A program made the translations under genes and the position numbers. A model generated the notes under the pieces. That model searched no databases. It was not told the origin of the DNA and saw only the letters and a list, made by a program, of their open reading frames with translations. From Dipteris shenzhenensis (taxonomy: Eukaryota > Polypodiophyta > Polypodiopsida > Gleicheniales), in NCBI GenBank assembly GCA_047967505.1, contig CM106539.1: a stretch of DNA of 64,000 nt; one strand, written 5' to 3'. Numbering within the stretch: the stretch's first letter is position 1; the number at the start of each line of letters is the position of its first letter. Positions 32,966 to 45,554 of this stretch are shown piece after piece.

Positions 32966-35005
32966 TCCTCCAAACTACTCTGGGTTGAGAGCATTGTAGC
33001 TTGAGAAAGATAGACCTTGTAACAATTGTCTCTAGGTCTATTGCTATGTAGATGAATGAAGGCAACATTGGGGATGGGTAGCTTATATTTTTTCCATGCA
33101 ATTGATGATGCATACTTTCTTGGAATGAAAGGTCTATGTAATGTGAAGGTCATGTTAAGAAATATAGTTGTTGCATTGCAAAACATATGAAATTTAACGT
33201 GGGCTTCAAAGATATGATGTCAAGAGGATCAATCCACCAAGGGTGCTTGGCTGTTCTTCATTGACAAGGATCAAGGCATCTCAATATAAATTCATTATTG
33301 CAAAAATTAAGATCATCAATATATCTATATGAGTATAGAAAGGCCTCTGACACATTCCATTGATTAAGGAACATAAGCCTCTTGAAGAAAGTAATCTCAA
33401 ATTTGAGAACATATAGATGACACCATGAGGGGAAAGAAGAATATCCTATGGGTATTCGCACTTGTTTGGCAATGTTTTCTCCAACATTCACAAAGGGATT
33501 AGTCAAAATGGAGAGATTTAATTGCAAAAATGTATCAAAGGAAATCTTGGGTTTTTTATCTTTAGTAAGGACCATTCTTTTTTCTTAAGTAATTCCAAGT
33601 GAAATTTCAAGGCAATCATTAGGCTATCCTCCCCCATATGAGGGATGGCCTCCTAGCAGGTAGTAATGTCAAAGGCGTGCATAGAGACAATAGATGAGGG
33701 AATATTAATAAAGAAGTCACATGAGCTATTAATAAACCAAAACACATTAATCTTCTTATGATGAAATTTCCATGCATCATTGTGTGCATCAAAAGTGACC
33801 TCCTTGAATCCCATAATCCTACTAGAAAGGCTAGAGTTGATTATTTCAGTAATATTCAAGAAAACACATGAATGAGCATTACGATCCAACAAAAACTATT
33901 TTTATGACTTCTATAACTACATATAAGGTAAGGAAGAGTCATAACATCTGTTTCACCCATCTCAAAGGATCTTAATCTTCTTTAATAGACATTGTAATGT
34001 CATCCTCATATCATAGGACGGCCTCAAATTCATTACTAAAAATCCTCTCCATAGCTAACAATGGGCACAATCTCTTGCAAATAAAAGTGGGGGTTTGAGG
34101 TGATTTATCTAATCCTACCACAAAAAGATGTGAGTTTAAGTACTCAACTATTGGATTTAGAGACAAATAACCCATGTAGAATGATGTTTGCTCGTGAACG
34201 AAAATTGACGCAATGAAATCAAACATAGTCACATAACGAAAGACATATATTCAGACTTGTCTCACCCCTACTGGGTTTGTTGGTAGAAACATACAAATTG
34301 AGAAGACTCTTAACTCTCTAGTGGGCCCTTCTATCATACGTGAGTAGATGCTCTTCTATCAAAAGATACACGACCTAAATGTAACACTCATGGAGTTGGT
34401 TTGGACAAAAGGACCAAGTATTTCACTCTTAGCACTTTGTGTAGAGACCAAAAATAAGTTGATGCTTCTGTATCACGTGCAACTATGTTCCATTCAAGTG
34501 ACAAATGGTCACCATGCACTAGTTTGCTATCACAAACCAATGGTTTAGACAAGTTTGATCATCTCTACTTACCACATCAGAGAACAAGCAAATGAGAAGC
34601 CTTCAAATGAAGTCCTTTCAGACCTTTGCAAGGATACACACCCCTATGAGGGTCATTATCCAACATCAACTTCATTCATTATGCATTCATCTTTATACCA
34701 TGGTAGAGAGGCATCCCAATTAGGGCATCATCTATCAATTATTTTAAGACATAAATCCCTAATCTTATCTTTATGATGGGTACTAGGCATAGTACTCAAT
34801 GCATACATAGATCACACCATGCTTTATATAGCTCTTCAATAGCCAGAAATGGTTTATGAGGAAGTGGGGGAATGTGATTAAGAACCTTAAAAAAAAACTC
34901 TTTCAACCTTGGGTGATAACATATAGATATATTTATGGTAAGGATATGTGACTCATTTAATAATCCATCATTGAGAAGGGGGTAAAGAATTTGCTTTGTA
35001 CACAT
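32963..35005 (-). pseudogene. Penelope-like (PLE-type) reverse transcriptase remnant
   Basis: The minus strand spells an RT of Penelope type in several frames. In order: GLDKSPQTPTFICK (about 34130), MTLPYLIC-YRSHKNSF (about 33900-33950), NIPSSIVSMHAFDITTC with E-AIPH after it (first catalytic Asp, about 33655-33715), and NPFVNVGENIAKQVRIPIG (about 33460-33500). Then LKFEITFFKRLMFLNQW, FLYSYRYIDDLNFCNNEFI (catalytic YIDD, about 33284-33340), WIDPLDIISLKP (about 33200) and FIHLHSNRPRDNCYKV (about 33015-33060). The IPxG...RYxDDL...NN block spacing matches Penelope-like RTs rather than copia, gypsy or LINE. No GIY-YIG endonuclease was recognised. Several stops and frameshifts break it. The N-terminal part above 34250 is weakly supported (RLKEFFFKVLNHIPPLPHKP). 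Penelope-like elements are uncommon in plants. Confidence 0.65.
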
Positions 35006-35009
35006 ATGC

Positions 35010-36330
35010 TAGAAGTGTTTTGAAAAGTGGTAAAGGTGTCCAAGAGATGATAAACCATTTGGGCATACTTGAAGTGTAGGATCATGCAAAGCCAATGCTA
35101 TTGAAAATATGTAATTTCAAGGGATCAAAAATTTTAACAACTTCCATCAAAACCCACCTTGGCTTTATAAACTCAAAAGCTTTGGAGGAGAAGCACGCCT
35201 AAGAAAACAATACCAAAAACCAAATAAACAACTAAGCATTTTATTCATGATCCCACGATGACATCGAAAAATGAATTAATGACCAATTGTCAAAGACTAG
35301 TTATTTTGCAAGATATATTCCTAAGAAAGCAACACTAATAGCCAAATAAATGACCAAGCATTGGACCTTAAGGATCATGAACAACACATACATCCAAATG
35401 GTATGACCAAAAGTCAAGCTAGTTTCAAAACAAGAGGAAGGAGCCCTTATAACAACCTTGAAAGTCGAGGATTATGACCAAGTGTCGAAATGCAGACTTA
35501 CTTATCTAGTTGCACCTACAACCAAGTGATATGACCCAATGCAAAGAGATAAGCACCATACAAATTCATGGCCCAAAAGGTGACTCAAATATTACATGAC
35601 AAATCAAGCGATTGACGTATTGTGCCAAAAGGCCAAGTATGACACTACATTGATATCTAATAAATATTATATAATATCTATGCTATTCAAAACTTAGACA
35701 TCATAATTCATATATCCTAATTATACTATACAAGAACTTTAAACTAGAGATCATATGCATCCATTTTATATGCAAGCTATAACTAAAAATAGCCAAGGAG
35801 GCTAGGTAGCTTATGAGTTGTGGGTGGTGAGCTGAGAAGCTTGGCTCTTAGAGAGTTGTGTGCTCATAAGCAATCAATACAAAGCTATGAAATGGAACTA
35901 CAACAAGACCTCGTAACATGCAAGAAGAGATGACAGGAGCTTCAAGGATCGAATAAAGGAAGACAAGGTATAGTAGATCCACAAGGAACTTTTGAACAAT
36001 CCCCATCTAGGAGAAAAAATGACTTTTCCTAGTTCCAAATGAAAAGAACTAGGAAAACTCTTAACTAGGAAAAAGTGAATAGTTCCTAAATACTGTACCT
36101 AGGAAAAAAGATGAGTATCCTCCTATATGAAGTTTCTTGTGTATGGATTTTTATATATATAGGAGTTTTTCCTATGTAGGAACTTTCTTATAGCAATTTC
36201 CTATATCAATTTGCTGATATAGAAACTTTCCTATATATAATTTTGAATAATAATGTCTTATATCAAGTTTTTGCCATATAGGAATGTCAGCTCAAGCTTT
36301 TGCAAAAATTTTCGATGTACGATATGTCGG
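35010..36330. other. AT-rich intergenic DNA with short inverted words
   Basis: No gene was recognised. At 36000-36290 the words TTCCTATA and TATAGGAA, and CTTTTCCTAGTT and AACTAGGAAAA, recur as small inverted repeats within 300 bp. This gives a cluster of potential short hairpins. Confidence 0.5.
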
Positions 36331-36678
36331 CTAGCACAGGAAGCATGAGGAGACAAACTGGATCAAATACTTGCTCTTTAGTAAGATCCACATGTTTAGG
36401 AAATGTGGCCCTTGGATTTTGACTTGACCCATGTAATCCATGCATTGCTTTAGATATCTATCCAATGGTGTTGCCAATCCATCTTGCATACTTAGCATGT
36501 CAAATATCATGCTTTCCATGATAGCATTGTCTACATATTCAAAGTCTCCTTCAAATTTTTTAGTATCATGCAAGGCCACAGTCTTAAACAAGTTAAGTTG
36601 ATAGAGACATTGGCACTTTGGAGGGGGGGTAGACCAACAAGAGTTAGTTAACATGTCGATAGTAGTAAAGTCTACCAT
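36331..36678 (-). other. Unrecognised 115-codon open frame
   Basis: A minus-strand frame reads MVDFTTIDMLTNSCWSTPPP... and contains DTKKFEGDFEYVDNAIMES and PLDRYLKQCMDYMGQVK. Composition is protein-like, without low complexity, but I recognise no family. It stands alone between intergenic stretches, and no promoter or splice evidence is clear. It could be a transposon scrap. Confidence 0.25.
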
Positions 36679-36679
36679 A

Positions 36680-39600
36680 TGGATAAAACTAACAGTTAAA
36701 TCTAGGCTGCCCCATGGGCTGCCATGTGGGCATCGAGTACATTAAGTACAAGGAGAAAGAAGGGCTGCCACATGGGTAGAATTTAGGCTACCATGTGGGT
36801 GGCACCTAGAAGCACCATACTTGGCTATTTGGAATGTATTGGATAGGCAAACTGGCGTAGAATAGTGGCGAAATAGTACAGAGCTAATTGCTGTAAATAT
36901 GCTAGGAAAAATAGGTCAAAATATGATGGGAAGAATAGGTAGTAAATTGTTATAACAGTAGTGTCCTACAAGATAAAAACTATCTAGAATTAAGGAAAAA
37001 CAAAGTTCTTTAGGGCTCAAGCTAGAACTTTGCTAACAACTTTCCACACTACATGCTTGTGTAGAAAGGCTGGGATAGCCCCTCTGTGTTGTCACAATTG
37101 CTCCACAAGCATTTTCTAATTCTAGAGAATCTCTGAATCTTTTCTCATCTTGCAAAAAGAAAATATTTCTCTTACAATCAGATGAATAAAGGCTTTTTTA
37201 ATACACAACAAAGTCCTTATGGTAGAGTTCTACTCACACATATGTTGATATATTTCGAACATGAAATAATATGTCCCTTCTTGAAACTAACCTAACACTA
37301 ATGCTTGAAAGTATAAAGCATAGGAGGGTTCATGGTCACTATCACCATGTCACCATCGTCTTGCTCGCAAAGTCAAGGTGTCACCATTAGCTTGCTTGCA
37401 ACCTCCCTTGATGGACGAAAAAGTACCAAGGTTGACCTGCAGGCTCCTAGCTATCGTCGGATCACCCACAGGCCTCCCTAGGTACTTTCCCTAAGACCTT
37501 AGTGCCTTAATTCAAGATCAAAGTGGTAGATTAAACAATGCCACAAAAAGGATGGAAAAGTTGGTACTATTTTTTGTGAAGCCATGTTTGGTTTTGTTTC
37601 CTGGGGAGCATCATCTTCAGGGAAGGGAAAAAGGGAAGTGCAGGAAAAACCTTTGGCACAAATAAAAGAAAGGCATCTTCATGCTCAAGCACAAATGGTT
37701 TGTAGATGTCCCTAAGTAGGCTTGACAAAGTATCACTCTACACGAGATGACTTTGATCATCATCTCTAGTAGCCTGATAAAGTTACTTGTAGTCATCAAC
37801 AGAGCAAGCTTGACAAAAAATGACTTCGTGATGCAATTAGGAAGCATATTTTTCAGCCCATATGAAGGTTCTCTCAAAACTCTAAGTAACCTCATTTTGT
37901 CATTCTATGTTGTAGTAATTCTATGGCAAGGAATTGGGGAATTTTAGATTCTATATAACTAGAATTTGGGTAATGGATGAAGAAAACTATAACCTTCAAT
38001 TATGAGAGAACATAGAGGGAAAAAAAAAAAGGAACCACCTTATGATCATAGGTGTAGCAACGGATATTGGAAAATTTTGCAAGTAAATCATCTCTATTGG
38101 CATAGATTTTATGGAAGGTCCCTCGACTCTGCAAAATTTTATTAGCATCAATCTCAGTTTGACAATTTTGTAAATATATCTCTTGCAAAAGATATTATGC
38201 CAAATCCACTTTTGCTATAATTTCATGTTTCAAGTAGCTTACAGATGTTAAAACATGAATTGTACCTTGATGTCATAGAAAAGGTGCCTTCTAATAGATT
38301 GCCCATGATGTGCTATAGTCTTTCTAGCACTAGAGATAAGTTTAGCATCATGATGCTCGGAGTTTCCTACGAGCAAGGCTTGCATGTGTTTTATTGTTGT
38401 CAATTTGAAATGCCCAAGATTAGGAGAGGAGGTAGAAGATGCAGCCTTACCTCAGATTTTGCAAGCCACGGTATGCTGAAAGAGGTGTAGATTGTGTATC
38501 ACTAAATCTAGGAAGCAGGTATAGAACGTTTCTCTGTTTCCCCCCCAAAACATATGGTGTAAATCTTTCTCCCCCTTCCCTTCCAAACCCTTGGAGAAGA
38601 AAATTTCTTGGAGCAGATTGAGTGGCTATGGCTATGGCAAGTATATGCTCCTCTTGTTGTTGGTCACCCACTATGGTATCTTTGTGGGCATTTCTATGAA
38701 TTCCAACCACCGCTTTTGGGCACTGACCATGGGGTTTCCTTGCTCCATCACACCCTTCGAGACTTGTAAAATGAATGCCCACTTGTGATTTGAGCTTCCA
38801 ATCACCATAAAGCTTGCACCCAATGCGCGCTCCCAATGCAAAGGTGGAGTCAATGGAGTATTTCTTAGTACTAAAGATGGGTTGATTGAGGAAAAGGAAT
38901 GAATTGAATATGGGCTATTCAATATAAATGTAGCTGTTGGTATGGGGATAAGGGAATTGCATAATCCATAATGGGATGATGGTGCAGATGCATGAATCAA
39001 CATAAGGATTGGAGAACGGGCCACAGGTTGGAGGAAATCCATTTTTGAAAAAAGTTGTTTGGTTTTCTTCCCCCCCAAGCCTGTGCCCAAATCCCCCTCT
39101 AATTACTAATATATTCCTATTGGTTGTGTAAACATTGGTTATATAAGCATGTGTGAAGTACTCAGCTACTGCTACTGCTATGAGTGAGGTTGTAGTGTGC
39201 ATATAGTTTTGACCATGAAGCTGTGGACACAGTACCCACTAGCCTGAGTAGTGTTTCCCCTCAATGAAGCCATATGTGGGTGGAGCATGGGTGGGTGAGG
39301 TCTAAAAAAATAAAAAATACTTAGCTTTGATCTGGCATTCCCTCTTCTCTCATTACACTTGTCCAAAAGATGCTAATATTGCATTTATATCTAAAGAGGA
39401 TGTAATGTAATGAGAATGTAACACAATAGAGCAACTTCACATGCTTAAGATTGCATTTGTAATGATATGCATATCCTAGAACTTCATTGTCCAAGAATAA
39501 TGCCTTGGTACTAGCAGTAGCATCATTTCTATCTTAAACAACATGCTCTAAGCCCTTCATAATCATATTTGCATGCCATTAAGATAGAGCATAAGTGGCC

Positions 39601-39700
39601 TAAAGAGGCCAAGAGAATCCTATGAGACTTGTCTTCCATCTGGTAAGAGCACGAGTGATCTGAATGGAAAAATGGACTCGAAATGGATGAAACCTTGAAG
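36680..39700. other. Intergenic DNA without recognised genes
   Basis: Short frames occur on both strands, for example 38447-38836 minus (129 codons). None carries a family motif, and frames on opposite strands compete over the same bases. Nothing firm can be called. Confidence 0.4.
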
Positions 39701-39720
39701 CAGTGGAATCAAAACAAGAA

Positions 39721-40930
39721 ATGACACTTGAGAAGGAGTGCAAGCATGAACAAGACCGTGCAACTTATGCTGTAGTCATGGCAAAGAGATTCTACAATGG
39801 TTTTGAACCTTTGGCAAAAGATGAGGCAAAATCCATCTTGTAGATGGAGTTGGTGACATGTGCCAAAGATACCCAACACATGCTATGGACAAGCTTAAAA
39901 AATAATGGTGATGAAGAGTAAGCTGACATGAGTGTGTTAGAGAAATTGTCAACAAGAGTGGCATCGGACGTCAAGTTAGACAAGGTGGCTACTGACAAGC
40001 CCCCTCTTGAGATGTGGCATGTGGTGGGTAAAAGAGGAAAGATCATTACTCAATGGCTTGAGGTGGGAGAGAGCACTATAAATGCAATTCACTTACAGAT
40101 GCAAAACACAACTCTGAAGGATGAGATCAAAAACTTAGAAAAAACATTATTAGTCATGAGAAGGATACTCCAATGGGTCCAAGACTACGTAAGAGGAAAT
40201 TGCGTCCAACAGATGAAATATCCAAGAAAAGTGGTCACTGGAAGCATCGAGTGAGAGCTTGTAGGAGTGTTTCAGAACTCATGCCTATCCATGATGAACA
40301 CTATGGTGCTATGGGTGAAGTGTTTACAAAAAAAATGTTGGAGTCTGGTATATAACATCCAGAATTCAAAAGTTTTAAATTAGAGATAACATCTGAGCCA
40401 ATGAACAAAGTTGTGGAGCATTTCAATGCAACTAGTGCATAGAGAATTTGTGATACTACAGGGCTAAGCACAAGGGCATATCGTCTCATATTTAAGAGCT
40501 TAAAAACAACATGTCTTTCTATGGGAGCAAAAGTTAAAGCCCTACTTCCTAAACCGACTGATGTTGATAAGGCCTGGCATGCACTCAATTTGGGCATACT
40601 TGATTTAGTCGATGAGCCCCAGCATGTATGTAGTACACTAACTTTGAAAACAAAGGCTGGAGAGTCTAAAGAGTTGGAATTGACAATCAACAATAACTTT
40701 TTGTTGGAAGTTCAAAGTGTTCTGCAAGCCATGGTGAAGTTTTATGATATGTCTATGGAGGAATGCAATTGTACTCTGAAGATTGTACTCTGATGAAAGT
40801 GAGGTGGTCAAAGGTAAAAAGTTAGAAAGAGTTAGTTTGACAATGATGAATAGAATACTGGACCTTGAAGTTGACTTATGATGCAAGACAGTTCAGTGTG
40901 CAATCACAATAGGAGATTTGGTGGTTGGTT
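39721..40930 (+). pseudogene. Transposon-like coding remnant of unknown family
   Basis: Protein-like sequence continues over 1.2 kb on the plus strand in switching frames. It includes CKHEQDRATYAVVMAKRFY, MWHVVGKRGKIITQWLEVG, TDEISKKSGHWKHRVRACRS, LTLKTKAGESKELELTINNN and MMNRILDLEVDL. In-frame stops separate otherwise contiguous pieces (for example after KSIL, at HP after SGI, and near TSA). The composition and decay pattern suggest an old transposase-like gene. I do not recognise the family. It might be the N-terminal half of the type seen at 59960-61140, which is a guess. Confidence 0.45.
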
Positions 40931-41720
40931 GCCTTTGAGGTATGATGGAAAATTGAATTTTAATGCAATAATGTAAAAATACTTAGAATATTTTGAAATA
41001 ACATGTATGTTTTTTTTGCAGGTGCCAAAAGAGTCACATTCAATTTTAAAGTGGTTTTTTGAACAAACCGATATCCCACCCACACCACAAAAAAGAAGTC
41101 CTAGATCTTGTCCGTATCTCCTTAAAATAGGACAACATTTTTCTCAATTATTTTACCTACATCTCGATTACAATTAATCAATAATATTCGATTGATTGAT
41201 AAATTAATTAATTAGTACATCATATTGGAATGAATTAATATTATTAAACTTGATTGAATTAAAATGATTTCAAGTGATATTAAATTTCATATTCAAGATT
41301 GAATCTGTTTGCAGTTTTCCTTTTTTCAAACAAGATTTAAAAAAAAAAGGGTTGGTCGTGCATGCCATCTCCTCCGAACCCTCCCTCCAATGCCCATCCC
41401 CCCTCTCTCCCCCCCTCAATCTTTCAGAGCACAAAAATGAATCTTTCAAATAGCATAAAAATGAATATTCCAAACAGATTTCTAAGGAACATGCCCAAAT
41501 GGATCATATTACATTGTAATGTCACAATCAACATTCCCCAATAAGAGATTTTCTTGTGCTTTCTCTTATACCCTTGCAAGTATTCTCATAGGTGCACTTT
41601 GCCTCTTTTTGTGCTGGCTGTCCAGCTCCAAAAAATCAGCTTAACATGCTCCCATCGCTGTGGATCCTTTTTTTCACATAGCCAATCCTTTTCCAATGGT
41701 TTATATACATGTTTCCAATT
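40931..41720. other. AT-rich intergenic DNA
   Basis: Contains ATTAATTAATTAG words near 41187-41215 and short frames only. No gene is supported. Confidence 0.5.
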
Positions 41721-41723
41721 GTG

Positions 41724-43985
41724 TCATTCACTTTTTTTCTTGTGGGAGCCCAATATTGTACCTTTAACTTTCATATAATTTGGAGACTCTCTATCTTGAA
41801 CAATTTCAAACATTGCAACTCCAAACCATATTGGATAAATTTTGTCACGCGGCCTTACAAGAATGAAGTCATCCTTTTTAACATCAATCTTAAGGTCAAA
41901 GGTTTCCTTTGGCTTACTGCATGCTGGACCACAATAATGATCATTAAGATCTTCCAATCCTACCATGTTGCTCTCATCATCATAGCTGTTATTTTTGTCA
42001 TCCATGAAGATGGAAAATTGATCACATTATCTCAATATTCAATGACTGGCTGCATCCACTTAGAAAAGCTTGACTCACAAGATCGAGCATCCACACCTTG
42101 TTTCCAAAAGTCCACATAACTCTTCAAACCTGAGAAGACTTGATCACTATAGTTGACGTACTTATAGAGTGGAACGGTATTGGTTTGGCCTTTTGAAAGC
42201 ATTGTGGCCTTGCAGATCACATTTCCAAAGTTCTATCCCTTCTTGTGGAGTTTGGTTGCCTTGGGTTGCATCATGTATTGCATCAAATATAAATAGGAAC
42301 ACCTTGTTGCATGAAGAATTGACATTGCAATGGTTTAGAGTGTCCAACCAATCTATCGTTCTTGTCACACAAAAAATCATCCACAAAACCCTTGAAGTCT
42401 GGAATCTCTCCAACCACGAGTGGTGCAGCTTTTGCACTTATACACTCATTGAAGCTTCGCATTAGATGTGGAAATGTGTGGAACTTGTTCTTAGACATTC
42501 TGATCGTCGACTAAACAAAGCATCAATGTCTTTATGTGTGTGTCCACCCATAAGGAATCCCAATTGAACCATCTCAAAGACTCCCCTTCCAACAAGCAAG
42601 GAAAGAAATGCAAACACATATCTGTTCTTATTCTTAGATCTGCAATTGTCAAGTTGAAGCAAGAACACTCATAAACACTTGTGGCAAGCATGTAAAGGTT
42701 GAAGTATTGGGATCCACTCCCTACATGCAAGAATCATCATCTTGACATTGAATTGGTATAGTTGAACCCACCTGTTCATTGCATCCCCCATTAGTAGGCT
42801 TTGCCCTTGACATTGCATTGCCAAATTTATATTTTCTCTAGTACTGATATTATTTTGCATAGCCTCTACGTATGGATTTTTTTCTTCTTTTACTCTCATG
42901 CTATTATCCAATTCCACCCTCGAGGTCAGTGATTCAAAAATATTACATGGGGATCTTTCATCTTGTCCAAGCATCAAGTCTCCCAAAACATGTTTGTCAT
43001 TTCACTCCAAATTCCGTAAACCCATTGCCAAGAATCCCACTATGAAATTGGGGTCCCCATGCCAAAGTCCAATAGAAAACTAGCCATAGGCATTCTGGCA
43101 TTGACCATGCATTATAACTCCTGTCAATGACACTGGTAATTGCATTGCATGACCCAATGATTTTGGAATAGGTTGCAGCCGTGGAATGCATGTCTTCTAT
43201 TGATCCATATTATCATGAATGATGCACAAATATTGATTTAGATTTACCTTAGAGCATAATCTCCAACCATAGCAAATATTTCAATAGCTCAAATTTGTTG
43301 TATCATGTGCACTGTTCTTTTCATTAGATATTTTGCATGCTCCTCTTGACCTTCTATGCATTCCAATTCCAATTTGATGGATGTGCAAATATCACATTTG
43401 GAAAATGTGATTGTCTTTGATACACTCACATTTTTGAACCTCGTATGCCAAACTCCTCCCGAGCTCCTCCCAAACTCTACTGAAGGTAGACTTCGACCAT
43501 TTATTGTCATGTTCACCTCTTGCAAGATATCTATTTGTTTATACACTGATGGAATGAGAAGTTGTGTCTCCCAAGAACTATCAAAATATGTTGTGCAACA
43601 CTTATGTGGCATTGTATCTACATTCTTGTCTATGAACTCTTGTATAGTTGCTTTCCCCATTTCAATATGCTCCCATGCATTCCTAGTGATTCCTTTGTTT
43701 CCATATTTTGCTTTCTTTGCCCCTAGTATGTTGTTGCTTGTACCTAAAAAATGAAGGCTTAGAATTCCATACATAGTGTTCCATGCAGTGTAACAAATGT
43801 CTTTCCCATCAAACAAAAACTTTTGTAGTTGCCCATTTTCATCCTCACGCATGGCCATTGTTAAGATATGATACACATATGTGACACGATGATTGCTTTT
43901 TGGTCCCCAATTTTCTTTTTTCTCTCCATAATCTTTTCACGGTTACCCATTTGACAACATTTGTTCTTACAACAACCAACGACTG
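41724..43985 (-). pseudogene. DUF7869-family gene remnant, copy A
   Basis: Reading down the minus strand: a CCKNKCCQM cysteine patch (about 43970), then DGKDICYTAWNTMYGI (about 43790), and ITRNAWEHI. The zinc-like SKCDICTSIKLELECIEG follows (about 43370-43410). Then come IHDNMDQ (about 43200-43222), LTGVIMHGQCQNAYG, LQLDNCRSKNKNRYVFAFL (about 42605-42660) and GFLMGGHTHKDIDALFS (about 42520-42565). A C-terminal VRPRDKIYPIWFG segment lies near 41800-41850. The D-x-MDQ, DNC-x-KNKNR and GHTHxDID blocks are, from memory, hallmarks of the DUF7869 family, which looks like an RNase H-fold transposase derivative. The longest intact piece is 195 codons (43289-43876). Several stops and frameshifts make this copy dead. 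Confidence 0.72.
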
Positions 43986-44151
43986 CTACTAGTTAAATAG
44001 ATTCTTCAAAACGTTTTCCAACATTACACATTTTAGTAGATGAGAAGCCAGGAGTCTTCGCCATCGACACTAGATTATTCCAGAGGGTAACGACATGAGA
44101 GCTACTAGAGCATCTTGTCGATGTGCTGGGATTGGGCCAAGATGTGTTGGT

Positions 44152-44250
44152 GAGAGGGGGTGTTGGAAAAGTCACCTCCCCATCTATAATCCCCCATATG
44201 AGGAGAGAATGGGGGAGGTGTACTCAGGGATGATGTGGCTGCCACATGGC
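44152..44250 (+). mobile_element. Start of a copia LTR related to the 2.6-7.0 kb element
   Basis: GAGAGGGGG (polypurine-like) followed at 44161 by TGTTGGAAAAGTCACCTCC and then CCCCCATATGAGG repeats the layout of the copia 3' LTR at 6674-6730. Similarity fades after about 90 bp, and the right end is not clear. The minus-strand side holds no recognisable RNase H. It is probably a diverged relative or a fragment. Confidence 0.5.
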
Positions 44251-45200
44251 AACATAGTGGTTGCCATGGGACGACATACCTACCATTTTTTAGCCTCCAT
44301 GGTAGACAACAAAGGTACTGAGGTGCCACACAATTGTCACGATTGGTTGGAGCATGGCTAGAATAGATTGCTCTTGGTTTGGACTGGCACTGTTGTCGTT
44401 GTCTTCTTTTTCATAGCCAGTATAGATGCCCTCTTCTGTATCTCCCACTATTTTCAATCCAGGCCACCTCCAAAAGTCAAATGTTTTACAGACCAACTGA
44501 CTAAGTTCACATTTCCCAAGTTCGAGTTGACAGTACTTGAGGTTGAACTAATTCTTTTTCCCAAAGTCACAATCTACAACCACACCTAAGTTCCCATCCC
44601 CAAGTTCTCGGAAGTTGATTAGCTCATAAGGGTAAACCAATAAAATAAAACCATTTCCCACTTTATCACCCCCTAATGTGACAACAATATTACCTTCTTG
44701 CCTACGAGACCTTCCCTCTTAATGATGTGGTCCACCTCTACCCTGGAACCTTATGATTATTCCATGTGAAGCCTCTTCACCATTGCATCTTGCCATCTCA
44801 CCATAGTGCCTATTGCTTCAAACATTTTTTATGCACCTATTGAAGGAAATGGGAGATGAGTGTCATATCTGAAGCTCTACAGCATAGCAATTGATATGCA
44901 TCCTTAACACACTATTCAAAAATTTTGGACTTTCTCACATCATTTGGACTTTTTTTCTGAACTAGACACCTCTGCCCAATATCACTTAGTAGACTCATAA
45001 ATTGGCTATTTTGGGAACACTAGACGTGTAAGTTCCACATAATAAACCAAAATATTCCCCAAGGTTGTAAATGGTGACCTGTACTCGATACATCATGGGT
45101 AAATTTGCAAAAAAATGGATCACCCCCACACAAATATGGTCTAATAAAGCTTAAAATGTTGTGCATCTCCACTCAATATGCAATATATGGATTTGGTTTA
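44251..45200. other. Intergenic or LTR-derived DNA
   Basis: No protein family was recognised. It may include the rest of the copia LTR that starts at 44161, but the right boundary could not be placed. Confidence 0.4.
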
Positions 45201-45204
45201 ATTA

Positions 45205-45345
45205 AATATATAAGGGGTGTATAGATACACCATTTGATTGTATGGAAAAGAATTTGTTGAATTCAATATATAGGGGGTGTATAGATACACCAATTGATTA
45301 AATAATATATTTAAAGGTGGTATAAAGATACACCATTTTTCAGGA
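45205..45345. repeat. Three copies of a short palindrome
   Basis: GGGGTGTATAGATACACC occurs near 45214 and 45276 and, as GGTGGTATAAAGATACACC, near 45315. The copies are spaced about 62 bp and 40 bp apart and joined by ATTTGATT/AATTGATT linkers. Each core GGTGTAT-A-GATACACC can fold on itself. Confidence 0.85.
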
Positions 45346-45554
45346 ACAAGGCATATAATAAATTATCCTATGCTTTTGAATCTCGTTCACAGTCATCAGA
45401 TTTTGGCTCGATTTTGGTAGATTGCATTTTCACTTGATGGGTTAAGCCTAGCCAAATGATGTTTAATATGTGCAAGGCTAGGATAAGGAATTGTGATCAT
45501 ACATTTTTCAACATCATAGCCATGCTTCTTTTTGTAACTTCGTGTCCTTCATTT

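Noticed and set aside
36000-36290. TTCCTATA/TATAGGAA cluster as an operator array
   Set aside because: Spacing is irregular and the DNA is AT-rich. Reported only as short inverted words.
38447-38836. 129-codon minus-strand frame
   Set aside because: A plus-strand frame competes over the same bases, composition is unremarkable and no family was recognised. Not called as a gene.
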